This document shows, piece after piece, positions 1-8,138 of a stretch of 64,000 nucleotides of DNA. The notes under the pieces were generated by a model. It saw only the letters and a list, made by a program, of their open reading frames with translations. It searched no databases and was not told the origin of the DNA. How positions within the stretch are numbered: position 1 is the stretch's first letter; every line of letters begins with the position of its first letter. The stretch lies in the NCBI RefSeq assembly GCF_000429965.1, contig NZ_AUCW01000017.1, positions 86,558-150,557 on the forward strand. Reading direction: 5' to 3'. This stretch comes from Desulfogranum mediterraneum DSM 13871. Lineage in GTDB: Bacteria; Desulfobacterota; Desulfobulbia; Desulfobulbales; Desulfobulbaceae. A program made the translations under genes and the position numbers.

Positions 1-335
1 TCCGTCCCCAGCAGGACCACACTCAAGCCGACGCCCCTGGCATCTGCGAGCTTTCGCCCGACTCCAAGGAGTTCGTAGGTTACCGAAGCAATGGTCCCGT
101 GGCGAAATTCGCCAAAGACCATGACACCTTGCCAGTCTGCCAGGTCCTGCTGCACCTTTTTCTCACCGACCTCGATGGAGAGTGCACCGACCTCACAGCT
201 TTCCACACAGGCACCGCAGAGGGTACAGTTTTCATCGACAACGACACAGTCGTCCTCGCAGTGAAGGGCAGCAAAGGGGCAACCGGACTCGCAAATCCCA
301 CATACTATGCACTTGTCACAATCTATTTTCAGCAT
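1..335 (-). CDS. etfA: Electron transfer flavoprotein alpha subunit with N-terminal ferredoxin domain (partial, cut by window edge)
   Basis: Only the first 111 codons are visible, from an ATG at 333-335; the C-terminal part lies outside the window. The N-terminus carries two complete [4Fe-4S] motifs of the C-x2-C-x2-C-x3-C type, at C9/C12/C15/C19 and C37/C40/C43/C47. From about residue 68 the sequence (GVMVFGEF) enters the EtfA nucleotide-binding fold. EtfA pairs with EtfB to carry electrons from acyl-CoA dehydrogenases. Fused ferredoxin domains are known in EtfA proteins of anaerobes such as the CarE and LctC groups, where they are thought to exchange electrons with ferredoxin or iron-sulfur partners. 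The gene follows etfB by 75 bp and is the last visible gene of the acyl-CoA dehydrogenase-etfBA set. The assignment is firm for the N-terminus; the FAD-binding C-terminus cannot be checked. Confidence 0.88.
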   Translation of the reverse strand, partial: MLKIDCDKCIVCGICESGCPFAALHCEDDCVVVDENCTLCGACVESCEVGALSIEVGEKKVQQDLADWQGVMVFGEFRHGTIASVTYELLGVGRKLADARGVGLSVVLLGT

Positions 336-410
336 CTTTTCTTTTCTTCTATCTCTGGATCCGGGGGGAAGCGACAGGGACCAGCTCATCCTGCCTACAG
401 GGGGCGCGCT

Positions 411-1190
411 CTAGAGATGCGCTTTCAGTTGTTGAACCAGTTGATCGACCTGTTCCTCAACCGTGCCGGTGAAAATCTGTCGATCACCGCGTGCCTCGGG
501 AGAAAAGACCCGAACCACCTTGGTGGGTGAACCGCCGAGTCCGATATTCTCCGGCGCTGCCTGGATATCTGCGGCTGAGACCATGGGGATAACCGCCTTC
601 TTGGCCTTCATCTTCCCCTTGAGGGATGCAACCCGAGGTTCGTTGATATCCTTGACCACGGTCAACAGGGCCGGTAGAGGCAGCCGTACCAGATCATAGC
701 CATCATCCATCATCCGTTCCACTGTGATGGAGTCAGGGCTGGATGCACGGGTCTTCTGGACACAGGTGACAAAGGGAACGCCTAAGCGACAGGCAACGCC
801 CGGACCGACCTGGGCAGTATCCCCGTCTATGGCCTGTTTTCCGCAGAGGGTCAGATCAATCTCCCCGAGGGACTCTATGGCCTTGGCCAGGGTGTAGGAG
901 GTCGCCCAGGTGTCGGCACCGGCAAAGGCTCGATCAGAGACCAGCAATCCCTTGTCCGCGCCGCAGGCCAGGGCCTCGCGCAGGACGTTTTCCGCCTGGG
1001 GAGGGCCCATGGTGACGGCGGTCACGCATCCTCCATGTTCCTCCTTGAGCTGCACCGCCTCTTCAAGGGCATGGCGATCGTAGGGATTCATTATCGACTC
1101 CACTCCCTCACGGGCCAGGGTGTTGGTCTCGGGATCGAGTCGGACATCTTTGGCATCCGGAACCTGCTTGATGCAAACCACTATGTTCAT
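411..1190 (-). CDS. etfB: Electron transfer flavoprotein beta subunit
   Basis: 259 aa, close to the usual EtfB length. The start MNIVVCIKQVPD is the canonical EtfB N-terminus, and an AGGA lies about 8 nt upstream. An in-frame extension to 1289 would run into the acyl-CoA dehydrogenase gene and is rejected. The segment CGKQAIDGDTAQVGP (about residues 120-134) is the nucleotide-binding loop. As recalled from the family, the GDTAQVGP form is typical of EtfB proteins that bind a second FAD in electron-bifurcating complexes, whereas non-bifurcating ETFs usually have a D-D-x-N-Q type loop and bind AMP. The gene lies 10 bp downstream of an acyl-CoA dehydrogenase and upstream of a ferredoxin-domain EtfA, so the three probably form one complex or electron chain. 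Bifurcation is inferred, not shown. Confidence 0.93.
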   Translation of the reverse strand: MNIVVCIKQVPDAKDVRLDPETNTLAREGVESIMNPYDRHALEEAVQLKEEHGGCVTAVTMGPPQAENVLREALACGADKGLLVSDRAFAGADTWATSYTLAKAIESLGEIDLTLCGKQAIDGDTAQVGPGVACRLGVPFVTCVQKTRASSPDSITVERMMDDGYDLVRLPLPALLTVVKDINEPRVASLKGKMKAKKAVIPMVSAADIQAAPENIGLGGSPTKVVRVFSPEARGDRQIFTGTVEEQVDQLVQQLKAHL

Positions 1191-1200
1191 GGCAAACTTC

Positions 1201-2349
1201 CTAGGAGTATTCTTTATTGAGTTCCTGGCCAACCACGTTGCGCTGGATCTGGTTGGTCCCCTCATAGATCTGGAGGATCTTGGCATCACGCATCATCTTC
1301 TCCACCGGGTACTCTTTCATGTAGCCGTAGCCGCCAAGCACCTGAACCGCATCGGTGGTCACCTTCATGGCCATGTCCGTAGCAAAGACCTTACACATGG
1401 ACGAGGCCTTGGACATGTTCTTGGGGTTATTGTCGATGTGGCGGGCAGCGGCGTACACCAGGGCCCGGCCGGCTTCCAGCTGGATGGCCATATCGGCGAG
1501 CATATGCTGCACCGCTTGGAAGGAGACGATGGGCTTGCCGAACTGTACCCGCTGTTTGGAATAGACGACCGCCTCGTCCAGGGCTGCCTGGGCCAGGCCG
1601 ATTCCCAAGGCCGCGATCCCGGGCCGGGAGATATCCAGAGTCTTCATCACGGTGATGAAGCCGGTACCCTTGCGGCCGACCAGCCGATTCTTGGGAATCC
1701 GGCAGTCCTTGAGGATCAACTCCCTGGTGGCCGAGGAACGAATCCCCATCTTGTCCTCTTTCTTGCCATAGGAGAATCCGGGATCACCGTCTTCCACCAC
1801 AAAGATGGAGGCACCACGCGCCCCCTTCTGGGGGTCGGTCAGGGCAACGATGGTATAGATTTCGGCTTCACCGCCATTGGTGATCCACTGCTTGGTGCCG
1901 TTGAGGACCCACTCATCGCCATCCAGGACGGCCGTGGTCTGGATCCCGGAGGCATCGCTGCCGGCATTGGCCTCGGTCAGGCCAAAGGCTGCCCAACGTT
2001 CGCCAGAGGCAATGGAGGGCAGATATTGTTCCTTCAGCTCCTCGCTGCCGGCGATGAGCACCGGAAAGATCCCCAGGGCACTGGCGGCAAAGCTGGTGGC
2101 CACGCCGACGCAGCCGCGGGAAAGTTCCTCCATGGCCAGGGCAATGTCAAAACAGCCGCCGCCGAAACCGCCATACTCCTCGGGTACAAAGATGCTGAAC
2201 AGATCCGCCTTGGCGATATCCTCCAGGATTTCCCTGGGAAATTGATTGTTTTCGTCAAGTTCTGCCCGAACAGGGATAATTTTCTCGTTGGTAATTTCCC
2301 TGGCAGTGTCAACAATCATCTGTTGTTCTTCTGTTAAAAAATACTCCAC
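1201..2349 (-). CDS. Acyl-CoA dehydrogenase (short/branched-chain type)
   Basis: 382 aa, full length for the family. It starts with a GTG (MEYFLTEEQQ) preceded by AAGGAG at about 8 nt. The FAD/substrate signatures are present: FGLTEANAGSDAS (about 125-137) and WITNGGEA (about 156-163). The C-terminal helix has LQIYEGTNQIQR, whose Glu is the expected catalytic base in the SCAD/butyryl-CoA dehydrogenase group. The enzyme oxidises an acyl-CoA to the 2-enoyl-CoA and passes electrons to ETF. It sits between fabH (17 bp upstream) and etfB (10 bp downstream), so it is probably co-transcribed with both. The exact chain length, or whether it works in the reductive direction with a bifurcating ETF, cannot be read from the sequence. 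Confidence 0.94.
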   Translation of the reverse strand: MEYFLTEEQQMIVDTAREITNEKIIPVRAELDENNQFPREILEDIAKADLFSIFVPEEYGGFGGGCFDIALAMEELSRGCVGVATSFAASALGIFPVLIAGSEELKEQYLPSIASGERWAAFGLTEANAGSDASGIQTTAVLDGDEWVLNGTKQWITNGGEAEIYTIVALTDPQKGARGASIFVVEDGDPGFSYGKKEDKMGIRSSATRELILKDCRIPKNRLVGRKGTGFITVMKTLDISRPGIAALGIGLAQAALDEAVVYSKQRVQFGKPIVSFQAVQHMLADMAIQLEAGRALVYAAARHIDNNPKNMSKASSMCKVFATDMAMKVTTDAVQVLGGYGYMKEYPVEKMMRDAKILQIYEGTNQIQRNVVGQELNKEYS

Positions 2350-2367
2350 GAGTCTCTCCTTGGTATA

Positions 2368-3345
2368 TTACCAGCGCATAAGTAATGACGCCCAAGTGAG
2401 ACCGGCACCAAAGGTGCACAGCAGGACGACGTCATTTTCTTTGATCCGTCCCTGCTGGTTGGCTTCATCAAGCGCGATAGGTATGCTGGCGGCAGAAGTA
2501 TTGCCGTATTTATCTACATTTACAAACAGTTTTTCATCAGGAACATCAAGCCTGCTCTGGAGTTTTCGCAGGATACGGATGTTGGCCTGATGGGGAATAA
2601 TCAGGTCGACATCGGCCACGCTCAGGCCTTGCTGTTCCAGCAGATCGTTGACCACGCCACTCATGGCACGAACGGCATGTTTGAAGATATCACTGCCATT
2701 CATCCGAATCAGGGCACCCTGCCAGTCTTCGGGTTGGAGAGCAGGATTCTGGCTCTCCGGGCCATCCATGTGCAGCAGGTTCCACAAACGCCCGTCGGAG
2801 CGCAGTTTACTGCCGAAGATACCCCGACCATCGTCACGGCTCCCCAGGACCGCCGCACCTGCACCGTCTCCAAAGAGCACACAGGTATTGCGGTCCTCCC
2901 AGTCCACCCTGGTGGAGAGGGTCTCTGAACCGATGACCAGGACCTTCATCTCCGGTTGGGACGCAATATATTTGCTCGCCAGGTCAAGACCGTAGGTGAA
3001 GCCGGTACAGGCGGCATTGATATCATAGGCAAAGGCATTATCCGCCCCCAACTCTGCCTGGACAAAACAGGCTGTGGAGGGCATGATCTTTTGCGGCGAA
3101 AGGGTAGCGACAATGATCATGTCCAGCTCAGCGGCTGTCAGCCCGGCATTGTCCAGGGCCTTCCGGCCAGCGCCGGCAGCCAGGCGGTAGTTATACTCTC
3201 CGGCACCGGAGATTCTGCGGGTTTTAATCCCGGTTCGGCTGGTGATCCACTGATCAGAGGTCTCCACCATCTGCTCAAGCTCAGCATTGGTCAGCGTTCG
3301 TTCAGGGAGACAGGACCCGGTTCCCAGGATGACGGCTTTACACAT
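2368..3345 (-). CDS. fabH: Beta-ketoacyl-ACP synthase III
   Basis: 325 aa from the ATG at 3343-3345 (MCKAVILGTG), which has a GAGG 7 nt upstream; an upstream in-frame TTG directly abutting the plsX stop is less likely. FabH condenses acetyl-CoA (or a branched acyl-CoA) with malonyl-ACP to start fatty-acid synthesis. The catalytic triad is visible: Cys in INAACTGF (about residue 113), His in IPHQANIRI (about 250) and Asn in DKYGNTSAAS (about 280). The C-terminal GAGLTWAS motif is typical. It follows plsX closely in the yceD-rpmF-plsX-fabH order known from many bacteria, and acyl-CoA dehydrogenase and etfBA follow it. Confidence 0.97.
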   Translation of the reverse strand: MCKAVILGTGSCLPERTLTNAELEQMVETSDQWITSRTGIKTRRISGAGEYNYRLAAGAGRKALDNAGLTAAELDMIIVATLSPQKIMPSTACFVQAELGADNAFAYDINAACTGFTYGLDLASKYIASQPEMKVLVIGSETLSTRVDWEDRNTCVLFGDGAGAAVLGSRDDGRGIFGSKLRSDGRLWNLLHMDGPESQNPALQPEDWQGALIRMNGSDIFKHAVRAMSGVVNDLLEQQGLSVADVDLIIPHQANIRILRKLQSRLDVPDEKLFVNVDKYGNTSAASIPIALDEANQQGRIKENDVVLLCTFGAGLTWASLLMRW

Positions 3346-3357
3346 ATATTGCCTCAA

Positions 3358-4368
3358 TCAGGCCTGGGGATTATCCAGGCCCTCTACAATGACTTTATTA
3401 ACCTTGTTTCGCACCATGTCAGATGCGACTTCTATGGCATTTCGGATCGCGGTTGCATTGGAGGTACCGTGACAGATGATGCCGGTACCATTGATGCCAA
3501 GCAGGGGAGCGCCACCGTACTCTGCATAATCAACCTGTTTCTTGAAACCGCTGATGGCCTTCCGAATAAGCAGGTAGCCCAGTTTCGCCCTCCAGGTTTT
3601 CATAATTTCCTTTTTCAGCATCTGCATGGCAGCATCGGCCAGCCCTTCACTGATCTTCAGTGAAATATTGCCGACAAAGCCGTCACAGACTATCACATCC
3701 ACATCGCCCTTGTAGACGTCCCGCCCCTCGACATTGCCGACAAAGTTCAGGGAACTCTCCCTGAGCAGGTCATAGGTCTCCTTGACCAGGGCGTTGCCCT
3801 TGCCGGACTCCTCGCCGATACTCAGCAGACCGACCCGCGGCCTATCAATGGTAAGCAGTAAACTGGAACAGGAAGACGCCATCACCGCAAACTGACAGAG
3901 ATGTTGGGGCCGGCAATCCACGTTGGCACCGATGTCCATCAGCATGACTGGCTTTTTCAAGGTAGGAAAAAAACTGGCTATCCCCGGCCTGGAGACGCCC
4001 CTCAGGCGACCGAGCTTACGCACCCCGGCGGCCAGGGTGGCTCCGGAATTCCCGGCCGAGACCACGGCATCGGCCCTACCGTTTTTCACCAGATCAAAGG
4101 CGACCATCACCGAAGAGAGCTTCTTCTTGCGGACGGCATCAACCGGAGATTCATCCATGCCAACGACTTCCGGGGCATGCTCGATGGTCAGCCGGTCGGA
4201 CCATGCTCCTCCCCTGCCCCCTACCGCAGTAAGGGTATCTCGGAGCAGGGGTTCTGGCCCGACCAGCACGACTTCAATATCACTTTGCTCTTCTACAGCT
4301 GCAATTGCGCCACGGATAAGCATTTCCGATCCACGGTCACCACCCATGGCATCAAGAGCTATTCGCAC
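3358..4368 (-). CDS. plsX: Phosphate acyltransferase PlsX
   Basis: 336 aa. It makes acyl-phosphate from acyl-ACP for PlsY-dependent phospholipid synthesis and is a peripheral membrane enzyme. The start is a GTG (MRIALDAMGGD), since the ATG one base off is out of frame; the N-terminal ALDAMGGD motif is the family signature. Further conserved segments are AGNSGATLAAG (about 104-114), DIGANVDCRP (about 144-153) and DGFVGNISLK (about 229-238). It lies 9 bp after rpmF and 12 bp before the chosen fabH start. Its coupling to ribosomal protein L32 and FabH is the standard growth-linked lipid operon. Confidence 0.97.
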   Translation of the reverse strand: MRIALDAMGGDRGSEMLIRGAIAAVEEQSDIEVVLVGPEPLLRDTLTAVGGRGGAWSDRLTIEHAPEVVGMDESPVDAVRKKKLSSVMVAFDLVKNGRADAVVSAGNSGATLAAGVRKLGRLRGVSRPGIASFFPTLKKPVMLMDIGANVDCRPQHLCQFAVMASSCSSLLLTIDRPRVGLLSIGEESGKGNALVKETYDLLRESSLNFVGNVEGRDVYKGDVDVIVCDGFVGNISLKISEGLADAAMQMLKKEIMKTWRAKLGYLLIRKAISGFKKQVDYAEYGGAPLLGINGTGIICHGTSNATAIRNAIEVASDMVRNKVNKVIVEGLDNPQA

Positions 4369-4377
4369 ATCAACAAC

Positions 4378-4566
4378 CTAGTTAAGTTCATCCTCTAATT
4401 GGATAATATTCTTGCCTTTATACACACCACAACCACTGCAGAGCTGATGGAGCATCTTGGGCTCGCCACACTCGGGACAGTTGGACACGCTGGGACCCTT
4501 GAGGCCGTCATGGGCTCGCCGTTGTCTGGTGCGGGAATGGGAATGTCGTCTCTTCGGTAAAGCCAT
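4378..4566 (-). CDS. rpmF: 50S ribosomal protein L32
   Basis: 62 aa, the usual L32 size. The N-terminus MALPKRRHSHSRTRQRR is the typical basic tail. A zinc ribbon follows with CPEC (about 31-34) and CSGC (about 44-47), so this is the zinc-binding form of L32. The ribosome-binding site AAGGAG sits 7-8 nt upstream of the ATG. It lies between yceD and plsX, the usual position for this gene. Confidence 0.97.
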   Translation of the reverse strand: MALPKRRHSHSRTRQRRAHDGLKGPSVSNCPECGEPKMLHQLCSGCGVYKGKNIIQLEDELN

Positions 4567-4633
4567 GGTGTTCTCCTTATTCGTCTCAGCAAGGCCTCAT
4601 GGTCAGACCTGCATCTAGGGGATAAAACGGTTA

Positions 4634-5149
4634 CTATTTTTTCAGTTTAGAGAGTATTGCAAAGGGCGTTTCAACCGTATTCTGCGCACAGTTGCACTGC
4701 TCTGTGTTTCGATTGGCACCGCAGTGACTGCAGATGCCTCTACATTGCTCTGAACAGAGTTTTTTGTCCGGCAGGGAGAGGGCCACCTGCTGACGAAGCA
4801 CATCTATCAGATCGATCTCCGGCTCCTCGAGCAAGACCGTATCCAGATCTTCCGAACCGCACTCCAGTTCCTTAAGGTTCCACTTACTATCGGCAATGGT
4901 TTCAAAAAGAATATGGTATTCAGTTTCAAGGGGATAGGCATAGGACCCCAGACATCTATCACAGCAGAGAACAGGGGTCAACTTCAGGGCGCCACTCATC
5001 TCCACCTTATGTTCATCTTTGCGGCGAAGAACGAAGGTGGCTTCCATGGTGCCGTCCTGGATGCTGAGATCAGCATCACCAATCTCGGCAGGATCATCTA
5101 TTGTAAACTGATTACCGTTGGGTGAAATTTCATTAAAGCGGATGCGCAT
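4634..5149 (-). CDS. yceD: YceD/DUF177 family protein
   Basis: 171 aa. The family is a small cytoplasmic protein encoded just before rpmF; in plants and bacteria relatives have been linked to 23S rRNA accumulation, but the biochemical role is not settled. The signature CCDRCLGSY (about 62-70) is present. A second cysteine cluster near the C-terminus (CSEQCRGICSHCGANRN, about 133-149, plus CNC) could bind a metal. It is the first gene of the yceD-rpmF-plsX-fabH-acd-etfBA series. A perfect 12-bp palindrome lies just upstream of its start codon. Confidence 0.9.
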   Translation of the reverse strand: MRIRFNEISPNGNQFTIDDPAEIGDADLSIQDGTMEATFVLRRKDEHKVEMSGALKLTPVLCCDRCLGSYAYPLETEYHILFETIADSKWNLKELECGSEDLDTVLLEEPEIDLIDVLRQQVALSLPDKKLCSEQCRGICSHCGANRNTEQCNCAQNTVETPFAILSKLKK

Positions 5150-5156
5150 GAGACCC

Positions 5157-5168
5157 TACCACGTGGTA
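5157..5168. promoter_or_regulatory. 12-bp perfect palindrome in front of yceD
   Basis: TACCACGTGGTA is a perfect palindrome 7 bp upstream of the yceD start codon. It overlaps the region where a ribosome-binding site would be (TAGGG, minus strand) and precedes a fatty-acid/phospholipid operon. A dimeric repressor site is plausible. No factor that binds this sequence is recognised. Confidence 0.4.
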
Positions 5169-5364
5169 ACAAGGACAATTTTCGTCAAAAGGTGAGACAA
5201 TACACAAAAAAAAACAAGAATGCCATCGAAAAATGAGAAAAGAGTGATTCTGCACAGGGCTGAGATCGGCCTTGAGCAGGGCCCTTCCCCCTGTCCGCAG
5301 GCCTCAGCAAGAGCCGTTCATGGTGAAAAGGTGCCCCGAACAAAGAGGCACGGCCCCAAGGGAA

Positions 5365-6000
5365 TCACTGGTCCTGCCCCTTCCCGGCCTGTTCGATCTG
5401 TTCCACTTTATCCCTGATCTTGACCACCAACTCTGCATAACCCTTGCTGTCGACGATCTCTCTGAACTGCTCCTTATAGTTCCGCACCAGGCTGACCCCT
5501 TCAACCACCACGTCATAGACCTTCCACTGTTCCCCCTTGAGCAGCATGATATAAGAAACCGCAATGGTTGAGCCGTTATTGACCAGCTGGGTCTGCACCT
5601 CTGCCCTCTGCTTGCGAATACGCTGCTTGAGATATACCACCTCCTGGTCGGTGTACTCCTGCACCTTGCCGATATAGGCATGTTGAAGCAGACGGGTAAA
5701 GAGATCTTCGAACTCAAGCCGCTGCTCAGGGCTCAGCTTCTTCCACTGGCGCCCGAGGACCCGTTTGGACATCTCCTGGAAATCAAACCGTTCCCTGGCC
5801 ACATCGATCACCCTCTGGCAGAGGTCAAAGCGCTGCTGATCCTCGCTGGAGGCGTCAGCCAAGACCTTGATCATCTTCTCGATAAAGGGTTGCAACTGCC
5901 GTGTGGGATCCGGCACAGCATCTACTGCCAAAGGAGAAGAGAGGGGAAGCAATATCCCGGACAACAGCAAAACGACCACAACAAGGCGCGACTGGAACAT
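5365..6000 (-). CDS. mlaC: MlaC-family periplasmic phospholipid-binding protein
   Basis: 211 aa from the ATG at 5998-6000; a TTG 18 bp further upstream would add six residues. The N-terminus (MFQSRLVVVVLLLSGILLP) is a Sec signal peptide, so the protein is periplasmic. The rest matches the MlaC/Ttg2D fold: DLCQRVIDVARERFDF, MSKRVLGRQWKKLSPEQR and YKVYDVVVEGVSLV-like segments (here WKVYDVVVEGVSLVRNY). MlaC shuttles phospholipids between the outer-membrane MlaA complex and the inner-membrane MlaFEDB transporter. It is the last gene of the mlaE-F-D-A-C cluster, 72 bp after mlaA. Confidence 0.9.
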   Translation of the reverse strand: MFQSRLVVVVLLLSGILLPLSSPLAVDAVPDPTRQLQPFIEKMIKVLADASSEDQQRFDLCQRVIDVARERFDFQEMSKRVLGRQWKKLSPEQRLEFEDLFTRLLQHAYIGKVQEYTDQEVVYLKQRIRKQRAEVQTQLVNNGSTIAVSYIMLLKGEQWKVYDVVVEGVSLVRNYKEQFREIVDSKGYAELVVKIRDKVEQIEQAGKGQDQ

Positions 6001-6072
6001 GACAAGAGCTAACCACAAGGAAGAGAATAAGAACAGTGGGCGCCAACAACCGGCACCAACCAGAAATTGCCG

Positions 6073-6858
6073 CTAGAAATCCACTTCAAACTCACTGTGG
6101 TCGCGGAGCTTCCGGCGGACCTGCAGATAGCCGTCCCTGATGGCAACATAGGGATCAAAGCTGACTTCTTTCAAATCATCATAGGCGTTCAGGGACAGGG
6201 AAAGCTTGTTGATCTCCTTGGTGCCGTAGATCGCTGCCATGGTCCAGTAATCATCCACCCAGAAGTAGTAGGGCGAGAGGGTCAGCGCATCGACCACGGT
6301 GCCGCTGAAATCACGGAGGGTCGAAGGACCGAAGAATGGAATCACCGTATAAAACCCATCTCCCACGCCCCAGCTTTCCAAGGTCTCGCCCAGAGAGGCT
6401 TCAATCCTGGGAATGCCGAACTCCCGATAGGCTGGATCTCCCAAACCAAAGACACCGGCCACACTGTTGATCACAAACCTGGACAGAACCCAGCCAGACT
6501 CTTCGAACCGCCCCTGGAGGATACAGTTGACAAAGCGAATAGGCTCCTCCAGGTTACGGAAAAAATTCCAGACCGTGCCGCGAATATCGCTGGGTAGAAC
6601 CTTGCTGTAGCCGGTGGCTACCGGTTTCAACAGATAGGTGTAGGCCTTGTCGTTAAAGGTGAAGATGGCCCTGTTCAGAGGCTCCAGCGGGTCTGCAACC
6701 GCAGGACCGTCGGCCTCTTCCTCATAAAAGGCGTCGTCAAGAAAATCGACCTCTTCCGCCTGGACCCGCCCACAACCAAAGCCAACCACCAGCAGCAACA
6801 CCGTGGTGAGGATCACCGTCCTTATGCTCTGTTTTCGCTCCACGCTCTCCATCCACAT
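6073..6858 (-). CDS. mlaA: MlaA (VacJ) family outer-membrane lipid-transport protein
   Basis: 261 aa. MlaA removes phospholipids from the outer leaflet of the outer membrane and passes them to MlaC. The VacJ signature is clear: DPLEPLNRAIFTFND (about 56-70), FINSVAGVFG-like (here VINSVAGVFGLGD, about 130-142) and FGPSTLRDFSG (about 176-186). The N-terminus is an export signal (about residues 12-28). The cysteine in GFGCG could be a lipoprotein cysteine, but the -3 residue is not a standard lipobox residue, so lipidation is uncertain. It lies 7 bp after mlaD. In E. coli mlaA is not in the mlaFEDCB operon; here it is within it. Confidence 0.94.
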   Translation of the reverse strand: MWMESVERKQSIRTVILTTVLLLVVGFGCGRVQAEEVDFLDDAFYEEEADGPAVADPLEPLNRAIFTFNDKAYTYLLKPVATGYSKVLPSDIRGTVWNFFRNLEEPIRFVNCILQGRFEESGWVLSRFVINSVAGVFGLGDPAYREFGIPRIEASLGETLESWGVGDGFYTVIPFFGPSTLRDFSGTVVDALTLSPYYFWVDDYWTMAAIYGTKEINKLSLSLNAYDDLKEVSFDPYVAIRDGYLQVRRKLRDHSEFEVDF

Positions 6859-6865
6859 AACCGTG

Positions 6866-7315
6866 CTATTTCACCTGCCCAAAGGCAAACTTGGAAATTA
6901 GGGACTCCAGATCCACAGAAGATTCAGTATCCACAACCACCTCACCTGCTGCATAGCTCTCCTCATCGCCACCCAGGGAGATCTGCAGATACTTGTCACC
7001 GATAATACCCTGGGACTTCACCGAAACGATGGAATCCAGGGGCACGGACAGGCCATTATTGAGTTGCATGGTCACCATGGCCAGCCCGTCTTGACTGAGG
7101 CGTAACTCCTTGACCGTTCCCACCCGGACGCCGGAGACCTGCACATCGGCACCGGTTTTCACCCCTGAAACATTATGAAATTCGGCCCGGAGCGGATAGG
7201 TCTTGGCACCGGTCAGCCAGGGCACCTCCCCTAAGCGGAAGGCCAGCCAACCAAAGGCGAGAAAGCCCAGCACCAGGAAAAGACCCACCACAATATTCAA
7301 ACGGCTATGTCGCAT
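6866..7315 (-). CDS. mlaD: MlaD-type MCE-domain protein
   Basis: 149 aa with an ATG preceded by AAGGGGA. One N-terminal transmembrane helix (about 8-26) is followed by a single MCE domain: VSGVKTGADVQVSGVRVGTV (about 49-68), then KSQGIIGDKYLQIS (about 101-114). MlaD forms a hexameric ring on the periplasmic face of the MlaFE ABC transporter and handles phospholipids. The length and single MCE domain match MlaD rather than PqiB/YebT. It lies between mlaF (18 bp) and mlaA (7 bp). Confidence 0.95.
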   Translation of the reverse strand: MRHSRLNIVVGLFLVLGFLAFGWLAFRLGEVPWLTGAKTYPLRAEFHNVSGVKTGADVQVSGVRVGTVKELRLSQDGLAMVTMQLNNGLSVPLDSIVSVKSQGIIGDKYLQISLGGDEESYAAGEVVVDTESSVDLESLISKFAFGQVK

Positions 7316-7333
7316 CCAGCAGTCCCCTTATTC

Positions 7334-8116
7334 TCAAATTCTACCAGGGGTAGGTAACCCCATGGTCTTTTCAGCAAACTCGCGGATAAATGGCTTCCTG
7401 GAGTACGCTATCTCCTCAACTCGGCCAAAAACGTCAAGCTCGCCACGATTTAACAGGATAATCTGATCGGCAAGCTCGAACACCTGGGGGATATCATGGC
7501 TGACGATAATGGCCGTATAGCCCAAGCGCTGCTGGGTCCTGGCAAACAGATCATAAATTTCACGGGTCATCACCGGATCAAGGCCGGTGGTCGGTTCATC
7601 ATAGAGCACTATCTCGGGTTCAAGCTGGAGCGCTCTGGCCAGCCCTACCCGTTTCTTCATCCCGCCACTGAGTTGGGCGGGATATTTTTGACCATGACCG
7701 CCAAGTTCAAGCTGGTCCAGGGTCTGCTCCACCTTTTCTCTGATACCTCCTTCATCCAGGCGGGTTCGTTCCCGCAGAGGCAGGGCGATATTTTCAAACA
7801 CTGTCAGAGAGTCAAACAGGGCCGCGCCCTGGAAGAGCACCCCGAAACGCATACGCACCTGCTGCAGGGCCTTGTACCCCAGCTTGGGTACGTCCTGCCC
7901 ACCCACCAGGATCGACCCTGCATCCGGTCGCAACAAGCCCAGGACCAGCTTGAGAATCACACTCTTCCCCTGGCCGCTGCCCCCGGCTATGACGGTGGTC
8001 ATGCCCTTGGGAATGGAAAAGCTCACCTGATCAAGAACCCGGTGGCACTGATCGGCGCCACCAAAGGTTTTCACCACCTCAACAAAGCGGACCGCCGGTT
8101 CGGTTGACGAGTGCAT
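7334..8116 (-). CDS. mlaF: MlaF-type ABC transporter ATPase
   Basis: 260 aa from the ATG at 8114-8116, chosen because GGAG lies 6 nt upstream; upstream in-frame starts overlap mlaE. Walker A is GGSGQGKS (about 44-51), the signature motif is LSGGMKKRVGLARAL (about 147-161), Walker B is EIVLYDEPTTGLDP, and the switch His is in IIVSHDIP. GMKKR in the signature is characteristic of MlaF/Ttg2A. It powers phospholipid movement by the MlaFED complex on the cytoplasmic side of the inner membrane. It is 22 bp downstream of mlaE. Confidence 0.96.
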   Translation of the reverse strand: MHSSTEPAVRFVEVVKTFGGADQCHRVLDQVSFSIPKGMTTVIAGGSGQGKSVILKLVLGLLRPDAGSILVGGQDVPKLGYKALQQVRMRFGVLFQGAALFDSLTVFENIALPLRERTRLDEGGIREKVEQTLDQLELGGHGQKYPAQLSGGMKKRVGLARALQLEPEIVLYDEPTTGLDPVMTREIYDLFARTQQRLGYTAIIVSHDIPQVFELADQIILLNRGELDVFGRVEEIAYSRKPFIREFAEKTMGLPTPGRI

Positions 8117-8138
8117 AGTGTGCTCCATGGCTCCTGGA

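Noticed and set aside
1191..1289. N-terminal extension of etfB
   Set aside because: The added residues come from the other gene's coding region; MNIVVCIKQVPD is the family start.
5329..5351. Possible terminator downstream of mlaC (GTGCC/GGCAC stem, minus strand)
   Set aside because: Only a 5-bp stem with an 11-nt loop and a short T stretch; too weak to call.
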